From the NCBI RefSeq assembly GCF_010468565.1, contig NZ_WUEG01000004.1, positions 62,001-126,000 on the forward strand: a stretch of DNA of 64,000 nucleotides, given 5' to 3'. The DNA comes from Allomuricauda sp. TY007. GTDB taxonomy: Bacteria; Bacteroidota; Bacteroidia; Flavobacteriales; Flavobacteriaceae. Within the stretch, counting starts at the first letter, position 1. Each line of letters opens with the position of its first letter. Made by a program: the position numbers and the translations under genes. Positions 35,871-43,613 of the stretch are shown here, in pieces. A model generated the notes under the pieces. The model saw only the letters and a list, made by a program, of their open reading frames with translations, did not search any database and had not been told where the DNA came from.

Positions 35871-35898
35871 AACTCCGGCTGATTACCGGAGTTTTTTT
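35871..35898 (+). terminator. Strong intrinsic terminator before rpe
   Basis: Stem AACTCCGG / CCGGAGTT, 7-base loop, then a run of T. It ends 25 bp before the rpe -7 element. Confidence 0.87.
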
Positions 35899-35922
35899 CG
35901 TTTATGGATGACCGTAATTGGC

Positions 35923-35930
35923 TAACTTTG
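35923..35930 (+). promoter_or_regulatory. TAnnTTTG -7 element of rpe-ypdA
   Basis: TAACTTTG ends 4 bases before the rpe ATG, again implying a leaderless or nearly leaderless mRNA. Confidence 0.6.
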
Positions 35931-35934
35931 TAAC

Positions 35935-36594
35935 ATGAACAAATCAATGATCGCCCCTTCGCTCTTGGCATCCGACTTTGCCAATCTTCAACAAGAAATA
36001 GAAATGGTGAACCAAAGTGATGCCGATTGGTTCCATTTGGACGTTATGGATGGTGTTTTTGTACCCAATATTTCCTTTGGGATGCCCGTAATACAAGCTA
36101 TTGCCAAGCATGCCAAAAAACCGTTGGACACCCATCTTATGATTGTTGACCCGGACAGATATATTAAAACATTTGCCGATTTGGGGGTACATCATTTAAC
36201 CGTTCACTATGAGGCATGCCCACATTTGCACAGAACCCTTCAGGCCATTAAAGCAGAAGGCATGAAAGCTGGCGTGGCCATCACCCCCCACACATCTGTG
36301 CGGTTATTGGAAGATACTATCCAAGATATAGACATTGTGATTGTGATGAGTGTGAATCCAGGCTTTGGAGGTCAATCTTTTATTGAGAACACCTATCAAA
36401 AAGTGGCGGATTTAAAGCAACTCATCGACCGTAAAAACACAAACACCTTGATTGAAATTGATGGGGGCGTAAATGCGGACAATGCCAAAAAACTGGTCGA
36501 TCATGGTGCGGACGTTCTGGTCGCTGGCAGTTTTGTTTTTAAAAGTGCCAACCCGACCGAGACCATTAAAAAATTAAAAGAAGAAATAGCATAA
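35935..36594 (+). CDS. rpe: Ribulose-phosphate 3-epimerase
   Basis: Interconverts ribulose-5-phosphate and xylulose-5-phosphate in the pentose phosphate pathway. TIM-barrel motifs: PSLLASDFANL (8-18), FHLDVMDGVFVPN with the metal histidine and aspartate, DTHLMIVDPDRY, VMSVNPGFGGQSF, IEIDGGVNADNA and VLVAGSFVF. The 219 residues are canonical. The stop codon TAA shares its last A with the ypdA ATG (TAATG), implying coupling. Confidence 0.97.
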   Translation: MNKSMIAPSLLASDFANLQQEIEMVNQSDADWFHLDVMDGVFVPNISFGMPVIQAIAKHAKKPLDTHLMIVDPDRYIKTFADLGVHHLTVHYEACPHLHRTLQAIKAEGMKAGVAITPHTSVRLLEDTIQDIDIVIVMSVNPGFGGQSFIENTYQKVADLKQLIDRKNTNTLIEIDGGVNADNAKKLVDHGADVLVAGSFVFKSANPTETIKKLKEEIA

Positions 36595-37580
36595 TGCAGG
36601 AATTTGACGTTGTTATCATTGGGGGCGGCCCTATTGGGATTGCCTGTGGATTGGAGGCGAAAAAACAAGGGATTTCCTATATTATCATAGAAAAGGGACC
36701 CATCGTAAATTCTTTGTTCAACTACCCAATGAACATGCAGTTTTTCTCCTCTTCGGAGAAATTGGAGATAGACGAGATACCTTTCATCAGCAAAGAGGCT
36801 AAGCCCAAACGTAACGAAGCCTTGGAATATTACCGTAGAATCGTGACCTCGAACCAACTCAATATCCATCTTTTTGAAAAGGTTTTGGATACAGAAAAAC
36901 AAGGCGAAACCTTCCTGGTCAAGACTGATAAAGATGAGTACCAGGCAAAAAACGTAGTTGTGGCCACAGGCTTTTACGACCTTCCCAACTACATGGATGT
37001 TCCCGGTGAAGACCTTTCCAAGGTATCACATTACTACAAGGACCCGCACTTTTACGCCAGTCAAAAATTGGTCGTGGTCGGCGCGAGTAATTCGGCCATA
37101 GATGCCGCCTTGGAATGTTGGCGAAAGGGAGCCGAGGTAACCCTAGTGATTCGTGGTCCAGAAGTGGGCCCACGGGTAAAATATTGGGTACGCCCGGATA
37201 TCATCAACCGTATCGAGGAAGGCAGCATTAAAGCATATTATAATTCCACCGTAAAGGAAATAAAACCCCATGAAATCATCATCAACGTGCCAGAAGGCGA
37301 AGTTACTTTGGAAAATGATTTTGTATTGGCCTTAACAGGATACATGCCCAACTTTGCCTTTTTGGAAAAACTCGGCATACAACTTTCCAACGACCCAAAA
37401 AAATTGCCCACCTACGACCCTGAAACAATGGAAACCAATGTGAACAGTCTATTCTTGGCCGGTGTGATCTGCGGGGGAATGGAAACCCATAAATGGTTTA
37501 TCGAAAACTCACGCATCCATGCTCCTATTATCATGAAGGCCATCAAGCATAAAATGGAGTTGGCGGAAAAGAAGTCTTAA
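36594..37580 (+). CDS. ypdA: YpdA family FAD/NAD(P)H-dependent oxidoreductase (putative bacillithiol disulfide reductase)
   Basis: Flavoprotein related to thioredoxin reductase but without a CxxC redox pair. FAD motif IIGGGPIGIACGLEAKKQ sits at the N-terminus and the NAD(P)H motif VVVGASNSAIDAALECWRKG in the middle. The YpdA start (EFDVVIIGGGPIG) and C-terminal GVICGGMETHKWFIENSR are family-typical. In Firmicutes YpdA reduces bacillithiol disulfide, and the same role here is inferred. 328 residues. A peroxidase gene follows 16 bp later. Confidence 0.92.
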   Translation: MQEFDVVIIGGGPIGIACGLEAKKQGISYIIIEKGPIVNSLFNYPMNMQFFSSSEKLEIDEIPFISKEAKPKRNEALEYYRRIVTSNQLNIHLFEKVLDTEKQGETFLVKTDKDEYQAKNVVVATGFYDLPNYMDVPGEDLSKVSHYYKDPHFYASQKLVVVGASNSAIDAALECWRKGAEVTLVIRGPEVGPRVKYWVRPDIINRIEEGSIKAYYNSTVKEIKPHEIIINVPEGEVTLENDFVLALTGYMPNFAFLEKLGIQLSNDPKKLPTYDPETMETNVNSLFLAGVICGGMETHKWFIENSRIHAPIIMKAIKHKMELAEKKS

Positions 37581-37596
37581 TCCAAAAATCATTACC

Positions 37597-38070
37597 ATGA
37601 GCTTTTACACCTTTGAAGCAGAACGATTGGACGGCACCTTGGAGTCCATGGAAAAGTACAATGGCAAAACCATTGTTGTGGTCAATACAGCCAGCAAATG
37701 CGGGTTAACACCACAATACGAAGGTCTGGAAACACTTTATAAAGCATACAAAGAGCAAGGATTGGTCGTTTTAGGGTTTCCGTGCAATCAATTTGGTAAC
37801 CAAGAACCTGGTAGCGCCGATGATATCCAAGAATTTTGCCAAGTGAATTATGGTGTCTCCTTTCCCATGTTTGCCAAAATAGATGTCAACGGAAGTGATG
37901 CCCATCCCGTCTTCAAATACCTCAAGTCGGAATTGAGTGGCCTACTGGGTGGAAAAATCAAATGGAACTTTACCAAGTTCGTAATTGACAAAACAGGAAA
38001 ACCTGTAAAACGGTTTGGACCTACCAAGCAACCGGAAACTATGGAAGATTATATTCAAAGTATCCTTTGA
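37597..38070 (+). CDS. Glutathione peroxidase family protein (Cys-type)
   Basis: Thiol peroxidase of the GPx fold. Peroxidatic C35 is in NTASKCGLTPQY, the glutamine in FPCNQFGNQEPG (60-71), and the catalytic Trp-Asn in KWNFTKFVID. 157 residues, a short bacterial version. Bacterial members usually use thioredoxin rather than glutathione; next to ypdA, a low-molecular-weight thiol or thioredoxin partner is plausible. It ends 7 bp before the convergent ATP-grasp gene. Confidence 0.94.
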   Translation: MSFYTFEAERLDGTLESMEKYNGKTIVVVNTASKCGLTPQYEGLETLYKAYKEQGLVVLGFPCNQFGNQEPGSADDIQEFCQVNYGVSFPMFAKIDVNGSDAHPVFKYLKSELSGLLGGKIKWNFTKFVIDKTGKPVKRFGPTKQPETMEDYIQSIL

Positions 38071-38077
38071 TTTTCCC

Positions 38078-39118
38078 CTAAAACTTCAATTGTGCTTGCA
38101 AGTCACCTGTCTGCTTCAACATGGCTCTACCATCCTTAAAGCTTAAATAGGCACAACCTGCTCTTTTATTGGCTATACTAATGTCGCAAAGCATACCCCA
38201 ATGTCGGGCCACTTCTCGCCATGCCCAGAAGATGGAATGTTTGGGGTCATAAATATGAGTGGCCTCCCCACCTGCCCCATTCACTTCAATAATGCTAAAA
38301 TTCTTTCCTTGTGAAAGCTCCTCAAAAGAGTTGTAAAGCACATCCAATCTACCATAATGAAAGCCGTTTATTTGAGAACATACTCCATCTATGGTCTTCA
38401 CTAAATCTTTATTGATTTTATGGCTGATATCCACGAACTTGGCCCCTCGGGTATGACTTCCGTAGGGCACAAGAATAAATTCTTCTTCCCTATCCAACAC
38501 ATTTTGAAGCTGGTCGCCAAACTTTTGCTCCAGTACCTTTAGCTGTAAATGGCTTCGGGGATTATTTTTGATAAGTTCCAACATGGTACTTTGGCCATTC
38601 CCTGTTATCGACAAAAATTCTTTGGATACAATTCCTGTGATTTTACCTTGAGCTTCATTGGGCTTACGGACATAAAAGATGCCCACTTCCTTTTGATAGG
38701 GAATAAGTTCCTGTACCAAAAAATGTGAAGGCGTCCAATTCATGTACTTTCGAAACTCGTCCTTGTCATGGATTTTCTGCACCCCAAAGGCCTTCATTCC
38801 TATATCCGGTTTGGCAATAAAAGGAAACCTGATGCCTTTCTCCAGCACTTGCTCTAAAGCTGGTTCCAGCGCATCTTCCTTATTAATAAAAAGCGTTTGG
38901 GGAATAAATTGCCCAGGAATCATATTATAAATATCCATTTTGGATATCATGGCCATTCCCCCGTTTTTCATTCCAGGATTGGCAGCGTTAAAAAAGAAAA
39001 AGGAACGCGCCTTGATGGAATAGTACAACCAAACAGGAAACATGGGATAATAAATCAGCCAAAACGGCCAATATTCCCAATGGGTAATTCGATGCCATAT
39101 CAATTTTAGTGCATCCAT
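38078..39118 (-). CDS. ATP-grasp domain protein of unknown substrate
   Basis: 346 residues. A hydrophobic aromatic N-terminus (WPFWLIYYPMFPVWLYY, about 17-33) may anchor it in the membrane. A D-Ala-D-Ala-ligase-like ATP-grasp core follows: FPFIAKPDIGMKAFGV (ATP-binding lysine), FLVQELIPYQKEVGIFY, GRLDVLYNSFEEL and IIEVNGAGGEATHIYDP, the last carrying the Mg-binding E and N. It is not MurC- or Ddl-like overall, so an amide or ester ligase of unknown substrate is the best call. First in a minus-strand run read after the NRDE and DinB-like genes. Confidence 0.8.
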   Translation of the reverse strand: MDALKLIWHRITHWEYWPFWLIYYPMFPVWLYYSIKARSFFFFNAANPGMKNGGMAMISKMDIYNMIPGQFIPQTLFINKEDALEPALEQVLEKGIRFPFIAKPDIGMKAFGVQKIHDKDEFRKYMNWTPSHFLVQELIPYQKEVGIFYVRKPNEAQGKITGIVSKEFLSITGNGQSTMLELIKNNPRSHLQLKVLEQKFGDQLQNVLDREEEFILVPYGSHTRGAKFVDISHKINKDLVKTIDGVCSQINGFHYGRLDVLYNSFEELSQGKNFSIIEVNGAGGEATHIYDPKHSIFWAWREVARHWGMLCDISIANKRAGCAYLSFKDGRAMLKQTGDLQAQLKF

Positions 39119-39123
39119 AGCCG

Positions 39124-39840
39124 TTAGAAAGTGAGTTGGGTGGGCGAAAAAGGGACTTCAAAAAATTTATCGTTCATCAAATCCAAATGTCGCATCACAA
39201 TTTCCTCTTCATCCAAAACGGCTTGGGTTACACTAAAGGTTTTTAAGCCCGAATCCCGATCAATGATAAATCCATTCTCAAAATCATCATGGTTGTTGGA
39301 ATGAAAATCCACCACTTCGGAAGGGGTAATCCGTGAATTTTCATCCATAAACTGTTGAAACAAGTTTTGTCTATGTTCGATTACTTCATCTCTATAAAGT
39401 GTGGCCGAGGACCAAATGTGGTTTTTTGACTTGTCCAATGGCCTAAAATACTTTTGATGACCATCCCATCTAAACTCCAACAACGCACCATTGAACAAAA
39501 CCAAAGTAAAGGGCTCAATGTCAATCAGTTTCATCCCCTGAAGCAAATCATAAGGCCGCCTGGATGCAATCACATCCAGCAGTACCAGCCCCCGACTCCG
39601 AGCATAATTCCCCCTTGGATTATGAGCTACAAAACCACCATTGAGAAGCACCGCCACCGAACCGTTTTCGTTAAGGGCAAACCAAGTACCGCCCGCTTTG
39701 GGGTCCTTTGGAAAAAGCACTTTTACCGAACCGATGGTTTCCTCTTGCGGTTGCAAGGCCAATGGCCTTGAAATATGTTCATCTCGGTTGGAGGTGATAA
39801 GCCGCATACCACCCGAAGATATATAACTTACTGTGCACAT
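39124..39840 (-). CDS. NRDE family protein (TANGO2 homologue)
   Basis: 238 residues starting MCTVSYI with a conserved second-position cysteine and the family signature TSNRDEHISRPL (16-27). The fold is Ntn-hydrolase-like, where the cysteine would act as N-terminal nucleophile after methionine removal (family inference). TANGO2 homologues are linked to heme or lipid handling in eukaryotes; the bacterial role is unknown. It lies 5 bp before the ATP-grasp gene and overlaps the DinB-like gene by 13 bp, so the three form an operon. Confidence 0.88.
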   Translation of the reverse strand: MCTVSYISSGGMRLITSNRDEHISRPLALQPQEETIGSVKVLFPKDPKAGGTWFALNENGSVAVLLNGGFVAHNPRGNYARSRGLVLLDVIASRRPYDLLQGMKLIDIEPFTLVLFNGALLEFRWDGHQKYFRPLDKSKNHIWSSATLYRDEVIEHRQNLFQQFMDENSRITPSEVVDFHSNNHDDFENGFIIDRDSGLKTFSVTQAVLDEEEIVMRHLDLMNDKFFEVPFSPTQLTF

Positions 39841-40313
39841 GCCTTTCTGTATTGTATGGTAGAAGGTGCCACTCCAAAGGATTCCGGAACCTCTTGACCT
39901 GAAAAATGTTTAATCCCAACCTTGATCAATGCCTGATGGTGGATGGTATGTTCCAAATTGTACATCACTTCCCTAAAATAATTGGAATCCATACAATTCT
40001 CTTCCCCATCGAGCTCATAGCTTATTTTGATAAACTTGTTGGGTTTTTCCAAATGCTCTTGGATGTAGGCTAACTTTTCAAGGGCAAATGATACGTTTTC
40101 TTCAATTTTAATATCCCGTTCCCTGCGATCATACGAGACATCGGCAGGTTCATACCCCTTGATCAAGCAAAGGTATAACTCTATAATATGTCGTGTGTGC
40201 TGGCCAATACTGGCGTTTGAAAGAATACTACATGACTGGGAGTAACAACCTTTGGGCAGTTCGGATAAAACCTGTTTAAACTGCTCTAAAGTGTCCAGGG
40301 ATGATTTGAACAT
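39828..40313 (-). CDS. DinB-like four-helix protein
   Basis: 161 residues, mostly helical. Histidines sit in positions typical of the DinB/YfiT metal site: SIGQHTRHIIELY (about 36-48) and LEHTIHHQALIKVGI (about 119-133). The family often binds nickel or zinc and includes thiol-dependent transferases; no activity can be assigned. The frame continues 13 bp into the NRDE gene. Confidence 0.8.
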   Translation of the reverse strand: MFKSSLDTLEQFKQVLSELPKGCYSQSCSILSNASIGQHTRHIIELYLCLIKGYEPADVSYDRRERDIKIEENVSFALEKLAYIQEHLEKPNKFIKISYELDGEENCMDSNYFREVMYNLEHTIHHQALIKVGIKHFSGQEVPESFGVAPSTIQYRKACAQ

Positions 40314-40381
40314 AATGGTTTACTTATTGGTTATTTTTATTCGTTTTTTGATGATTTTGAGTATTAAGATAGAAAGAATAT

Positions 40382-40831
40382 TCAATTTTTGATTTTTTCC
40401 CAGTTTTTATCCGCTTGGGAAACCATATCATTTGGAGAGGAATTGAGCCAAAACTGCAGGGTATTGTTTTTTCCCTTGTTGTAAAATAGATAAAGTTTGC
40501 CGTCCCTGATTTCGTAGGTCTGCGGATCAACTTTTACTTTTTTTCCATTGACAGCCACAGCATAAGCGCAATACCCGCCATACTTTGGAATATAACTGGA
40601 TGGGCTTTCCTTGAACTTTTCTAAATTTTCTTGGTTGTAAAACTTGAACTTGGTTCCATCATAGGTTGTAGTAAACCCTTTCTTTCCTTCTAATGGAGTA
40701 CCATTAAAATACGACACCACATCGTAGCCATCTACTGCATACCCTTTCTTGGTATTGTAATCCATGGTTTGCGCAAAATTCAAAGTGTAAACCATCAAAA
40801 AAAGAGTGAAAACAATTTTATTCATATCCAT
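40382..40831 (-). CDS. Secreted YHS domain protein
   Basis: 149 residues with a signal peptide (NKIVFTLFLMVYTLNFAQ) and a YHS domain: GYAVDGYDVVSYFNGTPLEG, then FYNQENLEKFKESPSSYIPKYGGYCAYAV. The cysteine in the YGGYCAYAV segment is typical of YHS proteins, which are thought to bind metals. The C-terminal third (IRDGKLYLFYNKGKNNTLQF) is common to flavobacterial homologues. ATGs at 40831 and 40825 are both possible starts. Confidence 0.88.
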   Translation of the reverse strand: MDMNKIVFTLFLMVYTLNFAQTMDYNTKKGYAVDGYDVVSYFNGTPLEGKKGFTTTYDGTKFKFYNQENLEKFKESPSSYIPKYGGYCAYAVAVNGKKVKVDPQTYEIRDGKLYLFYNKGKNNTLQFWLNSSPNDMVSQADKNWEKIKN

Positions 40832-41250
40832 TAAGTCTAAATCTTTCAGCTAAAAATTCCTATTGACATATAGAATTAGTCTTGGCCAAGTATCATTCCT
40901 TTCAATGTTAAGTGATGAAATCAGCATAACAAAGTGACTCTCTTTATAATTGTGTAGGATTTTTCTCTCTTTAAAATATTGTCGCTTTGTCAAATAGCGG
41001 ATTCGTCAATTCATATGGGGCATTCGTCAATTGGACCCAAAATAACTCAATGTTCCATCCTAATTTTAATGCCATAAAAGCATAAAACCCATACGTAGAA
41101 CCACAAAAAGATGGCTGTTGCTATAATTTTTTTTCTAAACTGTAAATCTCCACTAAAAGATCAGTTGGTAGAGAAATACCTTTTCAAATCCAAGACCATC
41201 CTTTTCATAAAACACATAACCCAATTATTAATCTTTTAAATACTTTTTTT
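40832..41250. other. 419-bp non-coding region with paired ATTCGTCAATT words
   Basis: No ORF of merit and no TAnnTTTG next to a start. It contains ATTCGTCAATT at 41001-41011 and again at 41022-41032. The start-to-start distance is 21 bp, two helical turns, suited to a dimeric regulator. The rest is A/T-rich, with a T-run just before the lipoprotein ATG at 41251. Confidence 0.5.
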
Positions 41251-41853
41251 ATGAAAACTAAGAATCTAAATCTAGCAAAATTGGCCCTTTTCCTTTTTAT
41301 GGGGCTTAGCATTACATTGGTTTCCTGCTCTGGAGAAGATGGGACGGATGGCATCGACGGCATTGATGGTGAACAAGGCCCTCCAGGACAGGATGGTGCA
41401 GATGGACAGGATGGCAACGCTAATGTGGTGGTCTCGGATTGGATGCAGTTTGCTTTTGACAATACACAAGACGCCGACCCTCCGACTTATGGCGATATGC
41501 ACTTTGAAGACGAAGACATTCCCGAGGTGGACATCAATGCCTTTTTGGAGAACGGTGGAGTAACTCTATTCTATGTAAGAATTAGTTACGTTTCCTCCAC
41601 TCAAACGGGACAATTACCATATCAACTGGGATCCCTTACATGGGAAACCTGGATGGAAACCTCTACAGATCCAGATGCTGTAAATGGATTCATTGTACGA
41701 GCATATGCCAACGATGTAACCACCATGGAGAACACAGACACTTATATGTTAAGATATGTCTTGATACCCGCCAACGTGGCCGAAGAAACGGGAATAGCAG
41801 ATAAAATGCCCGAAAACTTTGGTGAGGCTGCCGCTTTGCTAGGATTGGATTAA
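41251..41853 (+). CDS. Lipoprotein with acidic collagen-like tract, copy 1
   Basis: 200 residues. Lipoprotein signal with lipobox LVSC (Cys26). Directly after the cysteine come about ten G-x-y triplets (28-57: GED GTD GID GID GEQ GPP GQD GAD GQD GNA). The acidic start CSGEDG resembles Bacteroidota export signals for surface lipoproteins (inference). The remaining globular part (VVVSDWMQFAFDN ... LRYVLIPANVAEETGIADKMP) has no recognised domain. It ends AALLGLD and is paralogous to the gene at 42175. Function unknown. Confidence 0.85.
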   Translation: MKTKNLNLAKLALFLFMGLSITLVSCSGEDGTDGIDGIDGEQGPPGQDGADGQDGNANVVVSDWMQFAFDNTQDADPPTYGDMHFEDEDIPEVDINAFLENGGVTLFYVRISYVSSTQTGQLPYQLGSLTWETWMETSTDPDAVNGFIVRAYANDVTTMENTDTYMLRYVLIPANVAEETGIADKMPENFGEAAALLGLD

Positions 41854-42174
41854 GTTGTTGGATGTTTGATGTCCGATGTCGGATGTCAGAAGTTTGATGC
41901 TCGATGTTTGATCCAATTCGTGCAATTCGTGTCAAACTTGGGAGCCTAAATCTGGAAGTTGGATGTTTGATTCGAGCAATTAGTGAAATTCGTGTCAAAG
42001 CCGTAAGACAGAAAGTAGAAGTTTACCTGCCCGCCGTAGGCATGGGTCTTGAAACTTGAACTTGACTCTTGAACTTGAACTTTTTAAACCAGATACCCAG
42101 CAGGTATTTTTCTCATACCATATTTTTTAACCTGTCGGGTTATTTTTATAACACAACACAAATCCATACATATC
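41854..42174. repeat. Repeat block between the two lipoprotein genes
   Basis: 321 bp without a gene. 41858-41912 is built from degenerate GATGTYYGATGT / GTCGGATGTCAG words. TTCGTGTCAAA family copies lie at 41911-41938 and 41973-42000. A degenerate CCTGCC-type palindrome lies at 42026-42045, and CTTGAACTTGACTCTTGAAC words at 42054-42081. Two weak hairpins with T-runs follow (ATACC / GGTAT at 42093-42111, AACC..GGTT at 42129-42145). The last may end the first lipoprotein transcript. Confidence 0.75.
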
Positions 42175-42732
42175 ATGAAAGCCAAAAAGACTTTGCTAAA
42201 AAACATCTTACTCTTCTCAATCGGAGTTTGCCTATCATTGGCATTGGGCTGCTCTGGCGAGGATGGAGAAACAGGGCCTGCAGGAAAAGATGGTGTGGAC
42301 GGACAAGACGGAAATGCAAACGTGATTGCCTCCGATTGGATTGATATAGAATGGACTGAAAAGGTAACCGCAGAATGGGCCTACATGGATATTCCGGTGG
42401 ATGGTATTATGGAATATGTGGAAAATGGCGGCATTGCCATGATGTATTTAAAGACGGCTGACACTATAATACTTGGACTACCATTTACCAGTTCTTTTGA
42501 AGGTGGTAGTTCCTATTATTTCAGGTATGGCAAATTTTCTACTGATGATGTTATATGGGAAGGATTCCGGTTCAACATGCAAGGCCATGGTACTGCCATA
42601 AATGTGGCACAAAGCTTGGACTATGCAGTTCGTTATGTCTTGGTACCCGCTAACATGGCCCAGGCCAACGGTATGGCCAGTAAAATACCAAAAACCTACG
42701 AGGAAACCGTCTCCCTGCTTGGGTTGGATTAA
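42175..42732 (+). CDS. Lipoprotein with acidic collagen-like tract, copy 2
   Basis: 185 residues, tandem paralogue of the 41251 gene. Lipobox LALGC with the cysteine also at position 26, followed by the same CSGEDG start. It has about seven G-x-y triplets (28-48), three fewer than copy 1. Shared features are NANVIASDWIDIEW, an internal ENGGIAMMYLK matching ENGGVTLFYVR, and the end RYVLVPANMA...LLGLD. No enzymatic motif is visible. The pair arose by duplication, and the gap between them is filled with interspersed repeats. Confidence 0.85.
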   Translation: MKAKKTLLKNILLFSIGVCLSLALGCSGEDGETGPAGKDGVDGQDGNANVIASDWIDIEWTEKVTAEWAYMDIPVDGIMEYVENGGIAMMYLKTADTIILGLPFTSSFEGGSSYYFRYGKFSTDDVIWEGFRFNMQGHGTAINVAQSLDYAVRYVLVPANMAQANGMASKIPKTYEETVSLLGLD

Positions 42733-42983
42733 GTTCTGCCACAGGAGTTACTCAGTTACTGGGTTATTCGGTTACTGGTTATTTTGTTATTGGAATTTGA
42801 ATCAGGAGTCAGAAGCACGATGTCCGAAGTTTGATACTTGATTCGAGCAATTAGTGAAATTCGTGTCAAAGCTGGAAGTAGGATGTTTGATGTCGGAAGT
42901 CGGAAGTCCGATGTCAGAAGTTTGAAGTCCGATGTTTGATACTTGATTCGAGCAATTAGTGAAATTCGTGTCAAAGCTGGAAG
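42733..42983. repeat. Repeat block with two 49-bp identical units
   Basis: GTTACTGGGTTATTCGGTTA words at 42753-42791 are followed by GAAGTYYGATGT-type words. The 49-bp sequence from TTTGATACTTGATTCGAGCA to ...GCTGGAAG occurs identically at 42830-42878 and 42935-42983. Each unit contains a complete TTCGTGTCAAA family element. The block stops 41 bp before the GNAT ATG. Confidence 0.85.
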
Positions 42984-43024
42984 AAAGAAGATGGAAATTT
43001 GTGCTTAAACTAGAAACTAAACAA

Positions 43025-43576
43025 ATGAAACTATCCGTTCGGGAAATGAAACAAAGCGATATTGAGCATTTTGCCCAATACTGGTTAAATGCCACCGACC
43101 AATATTTGCTTGATATGGGAGTAGACACAAAGAAAAGGCCTACCAAAGAACAGATAGAAAAACTGGTAAACGATCAAATTGGCGTGCCTATGGAAAAACG
43201 AAAAGCCTACTTTTTAACCTGGCTTTACGATGATGAACCCATTGGCTGCTCCAACGTAAACCAAATTGAATACGGCAAAAAAGCCTTTATGCATTTGCAC
43301 ATTTGGAGGCACTCTAACAGACAAAGGGGAATTGGAACAAGACTCATTAAAAAATCACTTCCTTTCTACTTCAAAAACCTGAAACTACAAGAACTGTACT
43401 GTGAACCATACGCCCTTAACCCAGCACCAAATAAGGCGATGGGAAAAATCGGTTTTACATTTATAAAGCAATACCTAACCGTTCCCGGCGCATCAAATTT
43501 TGAACAAATGGTGAACCAATGGAAACTAACTAAAATGGAGTACGAATCAATCATGACCAAGAAAAAGAGTAGGTAA
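43025..43576 (+). CDS. GNAT family N-acetyltransferase
   Basis: 183 residues from ATG 43025 (MKLSVREMKQSDIEHFAQYW). The upstream extension of the frame lies in a repeat and is excluded. The acetyl-CoA pyrophosphate loop is HIWRHSNRQRGIGTRLIK (RQRGIG, the R/Q-x-x-G-x-G/A motif), preceded by MHLHIW and followed by LYCEPYALNPAPNKAMGKIGF. The acceptor substrate is unknown. First of five small same-direction genes. Confidence 0.88.
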   Translation: MKLSVREMKQSDIEHFAQYWLNATDQYLLDMGVDTKKRPTKEQIEKLVNDQIGVPMEKRKAYFLTWLYDDEPIGCSNVNQIEYGKKAFMHLHIWRHSNRQRGIGTRLIKKSLPFYFKNLKLQELYCEPYALNPAPNKAMGKIGFTFIKQYLTVPGASNFEQMVNQWKLTKMEYESIMTKKKSR

Positions 43577-43613
43577 ACCAACTTTTGCAATAAAGCCTCA
43601 TAAATCCATCAAA

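Noticed and set aside
41858..41912. Possible CRISPR array in the GATGTYYGATGT words
   Set aside because: Units are only 6-7 bp, degenerate and without spacers, and no cas genes are in the window.
42959..43024. Upstream 22-codon extension of the GNAT gene
   Set aside because: It is encoded by the 49-bp repeat unit and its flank; the conserved GNAT start is MKLSVREM at 43025.
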